Assembly: GCA_013368315.1 (NCBI GenBank)
Contig: JAACJM010000160.1
Coordinates: 62,001 to 126,000 of the forward strand
Direction: 5' to 3'
Origin: Tetrapyrgos nigripes
Lineage: Eukaryota > Basidiomycota > Agaricomycetes > Agaricales > Campanellaceae
DNA length: 64,000 nt
Shown here piece after piece: positions 34,294 through 43,977 of this stretch (position 1 is its first letter; the number at the start of each line of letters is the position of its first letter). The notes beneath the pieces are model-generated. The model worked only from the letters and a program-made list of their open reading frames with translations. It was not told the DNA's origin and did not search any database. The position numbers and the translations under genes are program-made.

Positions 34294-35956
34294 GGGCTCC
34301 TAGCGGATCGGATGATCCGACGCCTATCCGCCGATGAGGCCTCGGATTCGGATGGCGGATGAGTCTCTGGAGCACAGCGTAACCCCCCAGAATTCTCCCA
34401 GCGGAAAATCTTATGAAATTGAGTCAATTTCTGCGCAATTTCTGACAATCTTCCCAGAATCTTCTTTCAGAGAATCTTCGTATTTGTCACGGCATTTTCT
34501 CGCAATTTTTGAGGGATTTTCCAGAGATTGGATAGACGTAGTCAATTGACAATATTCCTATGATTTGCTGGTTCTACCACTTATAGCTACTGATACTCGT
34601 AACAAATCTTGATTTAAACACAAAAGAAAATAGATAGGAAAATGCATGTATTAGACAGTGAACGATCCGAGCTACATATGGCACATCTGAGGAGAGAAAG
34701 CTACGGGTGCACCAGGGATAGATAGAGAGATAGATAGATCTATAGAAGGGTACTACAAGGACACGATACGACATGACGCAGTCTACTAAGAGGAAACAGT
34801 CAGTATCAAGTTGACGAGTAAAGAGCTACGTATCACATACCTTCAAAACATCACCTACATGATACTAGCCATAATAACAGTGCCTTAGTATAGTCGACGT
34901 GAAACCGCGCTGACGAAAACTCACCGTGCCAGTAGACCTATTGCCCAGACATCTCTTGTCATACGCGCGCTGTTTCTGACAGAGCTACGAGCTTGAATCA
35001 GTTCAGGAACGTTGTAGGGAAACTAGAATCTGAGAACGATTGCACCTGTCCTGGACACGTACGCGCATATACCAATGTCAACTTGCGGTACGGGTCTTGC
35101 TGGTGTATGAACCCCAGCTAGCGACTCACTGTGATGGCCAGTCACAATGGGTCGATAGTCGGGGCTCATAATGAGCGGCTGAGGGGAAGGGAGATGAGAA
35201 AGCAACCTGAGACATTGGACGATAGTGATGGTACAAGAAGAAGATGACGCGGCGGGCTTTGAATGGACTTGAAGGATTTCAGAGATGCCTGCAGCAGGAA
35301 ATTTCTCTGAGAATCTTGGAAACATCGGTGACCAGAAAATTGTGCGCCATTGTTGTTCCATTCTCCAGACGCAGACAATTTCTCAAGATTCTCTCACAAA
35401 ATCCGACAATTCTCTCAGGAGCATTCTGTCGTTTTATGCTGTGGAGGTGTACTCATACCGACGGATGCCATCCGCCCATCCGTACATCGTCGGATGGCTG
35501 AAGTACGTGGGAAGGTGTTGTACTTGCCAATTTAGGTCGATCTCGGGCCTTTCCGAGGTACTGTATAGTTAAAAAATCTCACCAAAATCCACAGAAAGAC
35601 CTCTTCGACGCGTCAAACGTCCTCAACTCTCTGCTCAAAGTCGTGTTCGCGTGGGAAAACACATCGACAAAGTGGTCAAAGCCATGCTCGTAATGATCAT
35701 GGATGTCAGTAGTGAGTAATAGTGAGTAACTTACTAGTATTACATGTATCACTCGCTATTGGGACTTAGATACAGTTAAATGATGAAAACCACCTTCTGA
35801 GCATTTTTTTGTACGCTCCTTAGTATGTCAGCCACCCATCCGCGGATGATCTGGTCATCCGACGGACACCATCCGCCGATGCGGATTGGGATTCTTGAGC
35901 GACTCATCCGAGCTGATAGATCCGTATCCGAACGTCATCCGATCCGCTAGGAGCCC
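34294..35956. mobile_element. TIR element of 1663 bp, non-autonomous
   Basis: GGGCTCCTAGCGGATCGGAT at the left end is mirrored at the right end (reverse complement at 35936-35956, one base shorter in the C run). Subterminal regions on both sides carry ATCCGCCGATG/CGGATG words. Flanks are AAA on the left and TAA on the right, close to a TWA duplication, and the GGGC start recalls the Harbinger element at 681. Superfamily assignment is tentative. Inside are two blocks rich in 'agaatct-tc' words (34380-34500 and 35270-35430) and no coding capacity. Confidence 0.75.
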
Positions 35957-36590
35957 TAAAGTCTGTAGTACGTCCGTCGTAGATCCAGCCCTACCCTACG
36001 ACCACCCATTATACTTATACAAGTGTATCTACGGACTCCTAGCTACACTGCGTCTTGTACTTGTTCCTGTGAGACCTGGGGAGTGATACAACGACTCGGT
36101 ATTGCAATGGGATATCAGGGGTAGAACTCGATTAGTGGGGATTGCCACTGCGAAGGGGATATATCATATACATATGGGATAATAGGTGGTATGAAGGGAG
36201 TATGGCGAATGTGCAATGATATGGGGGTTTGGGTTTCGAGAAGTTTTAAAGAGAGAGGAATTAGAGGTGGAATCTGAAGGGTATTGAAAGCTGAGGGGTA
36301 TTGGAATCTAAGGGGTATTGGGGCTGCTCTGAGCAGCAGGAATTAGGAAGAGAGAGTTTTAATAGTATCCCCTCAAGTAAGTAAGTTTCGTAAATCTACA
36401 GTCTGTCCAGAGTTGCCCCGCATAACAGGTAAAAGAATACAACGTTGACAAGTGAGGTTTCAGGGAGCATGAGTAGACTTACTTCCACACAGCCAACATC
36501 TTGGTACATATCTACATAGTGGATATCGTCAGTCTGGTATCGAGACTAACATCTCAGTCAGTTTAGAAATGTTTTCGTGGCTGGTCGGAA
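35957..36590. other. Spacer downstream of copy G
   Basis: Gene-free. From about 36360 it holds part of the family 3' flank ('cctcaagtaagtaagttt', 'tctacagtctgtcca'). Positions 36260-36340 carry short direct repeats of 'gaaggggtattg'. Confidence 0.4.
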
Positions 36591-37480
36591 CTAGAGATTT
36601 GCACTCCATGCAGTAGTACCGGTCAAGGTGCTCCCCGAGCCTCAAAATCCTCATCGCTAACGTACAAAGGCAGGACCATGAGTCTGCTCATCTGAGCCAT
36701 CTCACTGGTGATCACATCCATCCTTGCCTGCATCTCTCTCATCCTAGCCTCCATATCCTCTTGAAAGTGACCTGAGTCGTTCCCATTTCTATCCTGACTT
36801 TGTATCTCCGAAATTATCTGCTGCATTTCTGTTTGGAGACTGTCTTGTTCTCGACGCAGATCTTGCTGGGTGCTTGAGACAGAAATAAATTGCCCTCCTT
36901 TGGCATTGGTAGTCCAGCGTTCCTTCTGGGAGCCTAAAGCATGTATCATTAGTAGGGAATTATAATCTATGCCATCATTACCTTTCAGAATCGTACCACG
37001 CAGAGCGTTAGTACTTGTAGAGTCTTGAACATTGAACGGGTTCTGAGCTTTGATTAGTTCCTCTTCTTATTTCCTTTTCCTGTATTGCCTTCTCCATAAC
37101 TGAAACCCAAGAAGGATCAAAGCACAAAATGCGGCGCCACCAACTACTCCTACCACAATGATGGCTTTTGAGTTGGAAGAGTTGGAGGGAGGGGTGGTGT
37201 TATTGTTGATTGGGGACGTGGAAGAATATTCAGGGGCGGTTCCGTTGTTGGAAGGAGTGGGGACAGGGGGGACATTGGGGACATGGGGAATATTGTGGAC
37301 AGGGGGAGTTGGGAAAGTGGAGAAGTCTGGCAAGCTTAGCGGGAGGAAGGAACTAGAGGAAGTAGAGGCGAGTACAGCTGCAAGGACTATACTGTGAATA
37401 GCGTGAGCCAGAGCGAAGTTTTTAGCAAGCTAAGCGATAACTTACAAGAAAAATAGCGTAGTCGGACTTCGAGGCCTCAT
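36590..37480 (-). pseudogene. Membrane-protein family copy G, ectodomain lost
   Basis: Exon 1 (37480-37446; MRPRSPTTLFFL) runs into an intron that now ends directly at the stalk ('ctattcacag' then IVLAAVLASTSS). The whole ectodomain exon and the following intron are missing. The stalk and membrane helix (AIIVVGVVGGAAFCALILLGF) are open, but the basic tail ends at TAA (QYRKRK*, where the paralogues have CAA). The separate coiled-coil exon at about 36950-36623 is still open. Copy G may be a dead gene or an odd signal-peptide plus stalk product. Confidence 0.72.
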
Positions 37481-38041
37481 TATCAAAATGAGACAAAACC
37501 TGAATTCAAAGGTATTAATGAAGAATTGAGAAAGGAAGGAACAAGGCAGCACAGGGGCTGACAATGAGGGTATGGGCCAACGGGAACGACCGGGGACAAC
37601 AACAGACAACTCATCCCATAAGTACTCTTATCTATTCATCCTTCTAACTTTGATATCAAAGTGGCTGAAACCGTGAAATCTAAGATTCAGAATTAGCATG
37701 TTCTCTGATATTTGAGAGTATACGACATTTGATTCTGTACTACAATCTGCCCTCGGCCTTCTCGCTCATGAATTGGTACTATACTTATGATGACTACGGT
37801 ATCCATATGCATGGCCAATGGACATCAGTTTTCAATGAACGGTAAGTGCTGAAGGCTGAGGGGTTACTTTAAAGACCTTCTCTTGGCTGGCCACTGCAGA
37901 ACTCAGGAGATTTACATATCAGTTGCCGTCGCTCGCATGGACACTTTCGAAATGCTATTCTTCTCATCGGTAGACCTGGAGGGGCAATAATAAACCTCTG
38001 TCAGTGCTCAGTGACTTGGTATAAATCATAGCGCTTTCAAT
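37481..38041 (-). promoter_or_regulatory. Duplicated upstream block of copy G with palindrome
   Basis: The perfect CTTTGATATCAAAG lies at 37648-37661, followed by 'tggctgaaaccgtgaaa', as in copy F. The shared block ends at 'ggtagacctggaggggcaat', shortly before the THG1 fragment. Confidence 0.5.
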
Positions 38042-39415
38042 ATGTCTGGCTCCAAATTCGAATACATCAGGAAAAGGGTCTATTTGCTGGTGGCTTGTGC
38101 CGCTTTTCCGCCGGTGTGTAGAATTGTGCGGGTCGCCACTGCGTACCAGTGTGTCAGTGGCTGTGTACGTGCGTGCTGCTGAAATTTCGTTCGAGTTCTC
38201 ATCCACTATGTAAAAATAAATTCTAAAGAATATCTGAACGTATGGCCTGTATCTAATCTTGCAAGTTCTTAAAACAGCAAATTTTGTACATTTCGTACAT
38301 GTATGACTTGGAAACTGGCACGCACATCGAGAAGTGACCCGCAGATCTATCGGATCATGTGCGGGCCAGGTGCGTGCCAGGTGCGGACCAGCCCAATACC
38401 CGACGCGTCTAACTAACTGTTGCTCTCTATTGCTACCCGTGTGCAATGGTGCATTGAAAACTTAGGTAAACAGCTCATAAGCTCTCTGAATGATAATGAA
38501 AAATCAATATGCATGCATTAGGACCTTCGACGTTCAGAAATGCTCGTCCCTGACGTCGTTCGGGGTTACCCGATGTCACTTCCCACGCTTCCCATGAGCC
38601 CCGCCCTCTGTTTGCCTCGACTCGGCTTGCCTCAACAGTCAGATATATGCCTCGGAGATCAACGGAATATGCTTGAGACATGTATAGGTGTCTTTCGAAT
38701 TTTTTTCACAGCCAGATCCTCGGTAATCATGAGTATATAAGTATGTTATTGAAAAAAGTTGGTCATTTTGCAGCACTCGTACTCGCTTAGAGCACTTAGC
38801 TGGGGTTTAAAAAGCCAAAAAAATCTAATAAGGTATCTGAAACCCTAAAAAAGCTATCCTGGTTGTATATGACTTTTTGGATGTGTGTAGTGAGAAATGC
38901 AGCTAATCCAAGGCGACACGCATGGGCCCGCCGACCCGCAGGTGGCCCGCAGGGGTGACCCGCACAATTCTCGCAACCGCTTTTCCGCTTGCTGCGACGA
39001 TTTTGGGTTTTTTTCAGTGCGTTCCCTACACTCAACAGGCCACGTTAGTACTTCAATATAGTTCCTAACAACATAAAAGCATGTTCTGAAGTGAGAGAGC
39101 GAAAAAAAACCTAACCTACAAAGCACTGTGCCTTGTAGAAATTTTGGCACTTGCGGGAAAATAGATGTGGCCGGTTGCTGGCGGCTTGCCGAGCTTGTGA
39201 AGCTTGCTCTGCCAAAATTTTGGCGGTACAAGTGCTCACAAGCGGCCGCAAGCAATTGGACCCTTTTCCTGATGTATGTCAAGAATATGAACCTAAACGA
39301 CTCCTTTCGTTAGCCGTCACTTTAGAGATGAGGGTAATAAACAAACACGGCGGCACAGCAACAAAGCGTGCACGTCGCGCCAAAAACGCAACCCACTTAT
39401 GTTAGGGACTTTCAT
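38042..39415 (+). pseudogene. THG1: THG1 exon-1 fragment split by a TIR element
   Basis: Positions 38042-38064 read ATGTCTGGCTCCAAATTCGA then ata, identical to the start of THG1 exon 1. The exon resumes at 39275 with 'tatgtcaagaatatgaac' and a further piece at about 39393-39410 ('cttatgttagggac'). On minus the functional gene lies 4 kb away, so this is an inverted partial duplicate, clearly nonfunctional. Confidence 0.85.
38065..39274. mobile_element. 1210-bp TIR element in a THG1 duplicate, TA duplication
   Basis: The ends are CATCAGGAAAAGGGTC on the left and the same inward from the right, with similarity continuing for about 20 more bases. The target TA is duplicated (38063-38064 and 39275-39276), inferred exactly from the intact THG1 exon sequence. 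Inner inverted pairs such as 'gaattgtgcgggtc' (about 38120) and 'gacccgcacaattc' (about 38958) extend the symmetry. There is no transposase. TA duplication suggests a Tc1/mariner-like or related non-autonomous element. Confidence 0.88.
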
Positions 39416-40721
39416 TTAGCGTAGCGCGCTGCTGACGGGACGCGAGACCCGATACTGATGAAAAAGGATTTGTAGTATATAATTTTAACATCACAGACAT
39501 GTATTTTGTCTGCTACGATGAAAGGGAGTACTCCTGAGTCCAGCATTTGGAAGTCCACTCGAACATTGAGTTCAATAACGGCACCTTTGCCCGTCATGGA
39601 AAGTAGAAATCAGACGCCAGAAGATACAATCACAGTCAATGAGCTTAACTATGGATACAATGTACAACTAGTACATATAGATATGAATAGGACTCCGCAC
39701 CATCCAGTAATACTGGTATGCCCGTAATTTTTACGAGCTCAGTACTGGTATGGTATACTGTACCATTTCAAATAGATGGAAAGGCATTGTGACCTGTGAC
39801 ATTTTTTTTCCATCTGGGACCTGGAATTTTTCCAAATTTAGGTGTGACCAAGGTCAAAAATTGGAATTTTTTTGCTTCAAATTGCCTTTTTTGGATGAAA
39901 TTTTTACATGGTCACAGATTTTTCCTTGGAAAATGGCCTCAGTGACCTGTGACCAGCAGATATTTTGGGAAGGAAAATGGGGTCTGTGACCTGTGACCAT
40001 TCCATCTATTTGAAATGGTACAGTATCTATTTGAAATGGTACAGTACCTGTACCTGTAATTGTACTGGTTCATTTCGAAGCTTGTATGGTACTGGACAGG
40101 TATGGGTATGGCAGTAATACTGGATACAGGTCTGTACTGGTGCAGCTGAGGAAAATTATAAAGAAGACTTACCTTCTAGTGGCTTTGTGCTGACCTTGAG
40201 AGCTATACAAGTTAGTAGGAGGACAAAAATCAAGGTTGTGCTCACCAAGATGGTTTTCACTTGACTTCGCATCTCATTGACATCTGAACAATACTGCATT
40301 AAGACCATTTTTCATCAGAATTTGCTTAAAGATGCTCTCTGGGCTTGAATTTTGCAGTATGGCAAGCACTTTATTTACAAGAAATTACCCAAACTAAGCA
40401 AAACAGTCAAAAAATCGATGCAAAACTTGTCACTGAGGCTTGACCAACCCATATACCATAAAACTCATAATACGGCCGTAAAGAAGACAATTATATATGG
40501 CTGAACCTCTACCATACGACCCTGTATTTTTTGATCAGAAAGTCACATACGGTATGGGACCATATCCATTGTATGGTACCAGTACAAACTGTACAGTACT
40601 GGTACAGCATGGAGCCCTAGATATGAAGGTAACCTTCTTCAGAGCAAAGCCAGTCTTGCCTCTATTGGTAATCTTCAGAAGGGGGAACCACAGCTCCACA
40701 TCTTTGAGCTTTGGACTATAC
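39416..40721. repeat. GTAC-rich low-complexity block
   Basis: No gene. Words such as 'ggtactggtacag', 'cagtaatactgg' and 'ggtatggtac' recur on both strands across 39690-40140 and 40500-40620, around a 270-bp MITE. A/T-rich segments separate them. Confidence 0.55.
39756..40025. mobile_element. 270-bp MITE with long terminal inverted repeats
   Basis: TACTGTACCATTTCAAATAG followed by atgga begins the element and is mirrored at the right end (39998-40025). The symmetry continues inward as 'cattgtgacctgtgac' versus 'ggtctgtgacctgtgacc'. A second partial end ('tatttgaaatggtacagtac') follows at 40029-40047. The target duplication cannot be fixed because the flanks are themselves TA/GTAC-rich. Confidence 0.82.
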
Positions 40722-42958
40722 CATCACTAAAACCTACCTACCCATATACCCCAGAAACCACCCCCACCATCTAGGTTCATGGCCCAACATACTGCCAAGG
40801 GATTATACCAATTGTTGGGGGGTTGACCACCCATATCATCCATTGTCAGATCCCTGTCATAATGACAGCAAGTTGATCAGGGATGGTGGGGTTGGTCAGG
40901 AATGGGAAGGATTATCATGAATGATAGAGCTGGTCAGGGGATTATCAGGAATGTCAAAGTATATACCAGTTGGCCAGCAATATCTCCAGTCCCCTGGCAC
41001 TCTCAATAAACATATCCTGATGAAAGACCTATATTCATATACATAGATACATAGTATACTACAACTATAAATAGAGACCATAATAACTGGACTCACCTAA
41101 CTTCCTGTCTCAAACTCCAAGGCAGATATAGGTATGTCCACTGTGTAATGTTGAGTGAGATAGATCAACAAGGACTCAAGAGAACACTCACAAAAGGATG
41201 ATGGGAGTAGAGAACTGTTCAATACCCAAGGAGGGACTTGTAAAAATTAAGAATATACTGAGTGAAGTGAAAGAATGGCTCACCGTAAACTGAAGATACC
41301 CAGTCTCATGTGTTTGAAAGAGCTTAGTTGAAAATATCACAAAAGAGAATGAGAACTCACATTAAGAGATGACTGTATGCACATATATGCACATTCTGGT
41401 AGTTGCATGTTGGCGGTCTGAAAGAGGTTGAAGGGAAGCGGAATGAGTAAAGTGGGTTTCAGATGAGCAAGGGAGGATGTACAAAACACATGTAAACTAG
41501 GATCGCTGAATCGGATAGCTTGTTGCTGTATGTAGGATATTGGGTCAATGTGAGTGAATACCAAACAACGAAAGCCAAAGGCAAGGGATGGGAACAACAC
41601 AAACAGGCAAGAGGGTGATAATCACCAAAAGCGATGAGCAGAAAATGAAGGGGATGTGGCAATGCTATGGACAAATGAAGGAGGGAAAACTCACTAACAG
41701 GATGAACTGCCAAGCCTCTCTGTCCAACTTGACTGCCCTTTCGGTCTCTCCAAGTCCTTTGAAGCAACTGCAGGAAAGATGGCATCAGGCCTCTTGCACA
41801 ATGTCTAAGATAGCAGTAGGTCAAGGAATCATCAGTAATGGTCCCAAGCAGGTAATTTGAGGTGAAAGGAACTCACTAGGGTGAGTAATGGGCGAGTTGT
41901 TGAGCAGGGAGAGGAATGAGTGTTGGAGAGCCAGGGCAAGAGTAGGAGGGGAACGAGGGCAGAGGAGATGATGGTAGTTGGACTGAAGGGTGAGCACTGG
42001 GCAAGCTTTTGAGTAAGGAGAGAAATGAGAGCTGGAGAGCCAGGGTGGGATGGGAACAAGAGGGATAAGGCAAAGGAGATGATGGTGGTACAAGTTAAAG
42101 AAAGAAGTCAACACATCAACCCAGTTTTGGTGGATTTGTGGAGTTTAAAACTGTGTCATCTGCCTGCGAGACTCTACGTCATCAACAAATGACTCAGATG
42201 TTGTCCTCAAAGTGACTGCAGCATTTCCATACGTTCTCTCCCTCATCACTCAGCCTTTGAGGATATTGGTCCTATAGCCATCAACTAACAGTAGATGCTC
42301 ATCCTATGTGTCTTTTGCATATACTCATAGATGTCTTTCAATCATGGCACCCATAGACTTCGTTTTTCAGAATTTCTCCTCACATGTGTACACTCTCGTC
42401 CTCTCCAACATTTCATAGTGTGCATATATGTGCCTTTTACACAAAATAACATGCATAAATGGACCATTTTCTGCATCTCCACTCTTTTTCACCATTCCTC
42501 TTTCCATTATTCCACTCAAAATCTGGAATGCGAGGATGATCAGTGGCTATTTTCGCACAGGCGAGGAAGAGAAAGGGCTCGAAGAATAGAAAATACTATC
42601 TGTATCTGTATATGATGTTTAGGCTGTAAGTATGTTCTTGGGCATGGATAGCTAGAGTTGTTTCATAGTACCTCGAATTTCATTGTTTTTAGCACCAGAC
42701 CTCATATTATAATCAGACAGGAAAGCCTTGCCTGACACTATGCTACACAATGATCTCTCCAAAATCTACAAGTATATTTATGACAGCCAAATGATAATCC
42801 CCTGATAAGACCTGATCACCTCAAAAAATCCTGACATGGTATGATCAACTCTTGAAATTATGATAACGAATGATAATGGGCTGATATACCTGTAGAATTA
42901 TTACAGGTGAGTATAAGCATTGGTCAGGTGGAATATGGGTTGGGCTGTTTTAGTGATG
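40722..42958. mobile_element. Candidate 2.2-kb element with short inverted ends
   Basis: CATCACTAAAAC...CCCATAT at 40722-40747 is mirrored by atatgggt...GTTTTAGTGATG ending at 42958. Inside are internal inverted words ('caggggattatca' about 40937 versus 'tgataatcccctga' about 42791), minus-strand donor-like 'actcac' motifs at 41093, 41187, 41278, 41356, 41690 and 41871, and a 109-bp tandem duplication. No protein could be assembled. Part of it resembles 20-130 at the window start. Confidence 0.5.
41879..42096. repeat. Two tandem 109-bp units
   Basis: Both units start 'gggtgag-a-tgggc', continue with 'ttgagta/cagggagag' and 'tggagagccaggg', and end 'ggagatgatggt-gt'. Agreement is roughly 80 percent by eye. 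On minus they encode two similar Ser/Leu/Pro-rich stretches, without evidence of translation. Confidence 0.8.
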
Positions 42959-43384
42959 ACTTACTGCAACCCTTCCAGAAATGCGCTCCATGCATTGAGA
43001 TGAGCATCCAGCACCATCACTTCCAATTCTGATGGGCTCGCCTGCCACTGGTGGTACCTGGCGAGTGCTGCCAAAAGACCATGAACCAGAGCGTGGATTT
43101 TCTGCATCAGTCAACAAACTCTGTCGGTATCCCTGCTGATAAAATGATAGAACCCGGCAACAATGTTCTGCTTGTTTGCCCGTCTTGCTGAAATGCGATA
43201 ACTGGCGGCTTCTCACAATGGCTGGCGTTACTGACTCGAGAGAAGTCATGTATATTAGGAGAACCTTGAGCGTTCTCTGTCTCTTTATTCTGGTCTTCTC
43301 AGACAGGGTGCTCTCCTAAAATTTTGTTCTCGTCTTAGCGTCGCCCATCATTTGACAGAAAAGGCAGTACTCAATCTGAGATGT

Positions 43385-43515
43385 TAATTAGGTTCTTCGA
43401 CGAACATAATTTCACGAAACCAAACGATAAACGTGCTCTGGAATTGGTGGACGATGCAGCGAAAGTCTGGATGGAATAGTATCCTGATATTGTGCTAAGT
43501 TGCCTTGGGAGAATC
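43385..43515 (+). pseudogene. THG1: THG1 exon-2 fragment
   Basis: The translation RFFDEHNFTKPNDKRALELVDDAAKVWME* then YPDIVLS parallels THG1 exon 2 (RFSDEHNFTKPNDKRALELM...). It carries a TAG and lacks the GESDEY motif. The orientation is opposite to the functional gene and the same as the exon-1 fragment at 38042, so both may derive from one disrupted duplicate. Confidence 0.85.
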
Positions 43516-43574
43516 TAACGAGTAGGTGTGCGGACTTATTTAGTAAAGTATTCATCAAAGTTCTTTACTTACGA

Positions 43575-43890
43575 TTGCAATCGTAGAACCTGAAGCTCTT
43601 CGGTCTCTGCTTCAACGTAATTGAAGAGCTGGAACCGAAGGACAAGTGTAGCCCCGGATGATGGAACATCGATGGTGGTTGACAAATAAGTTTGGAAAAG
43701 CATGGAGAAAATGTTGTTCCCACGAAGAGTAATAAGGGCGTCACTGGACCGTGACATGAATAGCAGCTTTCGAACGGAACTAAGCTTGGACTGCAACGTC
43801 CATGTGGACAGCCTGAGGCGAATCGAATAACGGTGAGTTTTTTGCTTTTTGGTCAGGGGAGAACAACTCTCATCTCCTCGCCCGTTGCTG
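43575..43890. repeat. Copy of the THG1 5' region
   Basis: Matches 33820-34100 upstream of THG1 in the same orientation, with several small gaps. It now lies immediately upstream of the lipase ATG. Confidence 0.8.
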
Positions 43891-43977
43891 AAACGCGTTT
43901 TTGCCATCTGCTCAGATATCCCCGTCCTCGGCAAACTCGTTGAAGTAACTACGCGTCTGAGACCTAAACTTGCCAAT

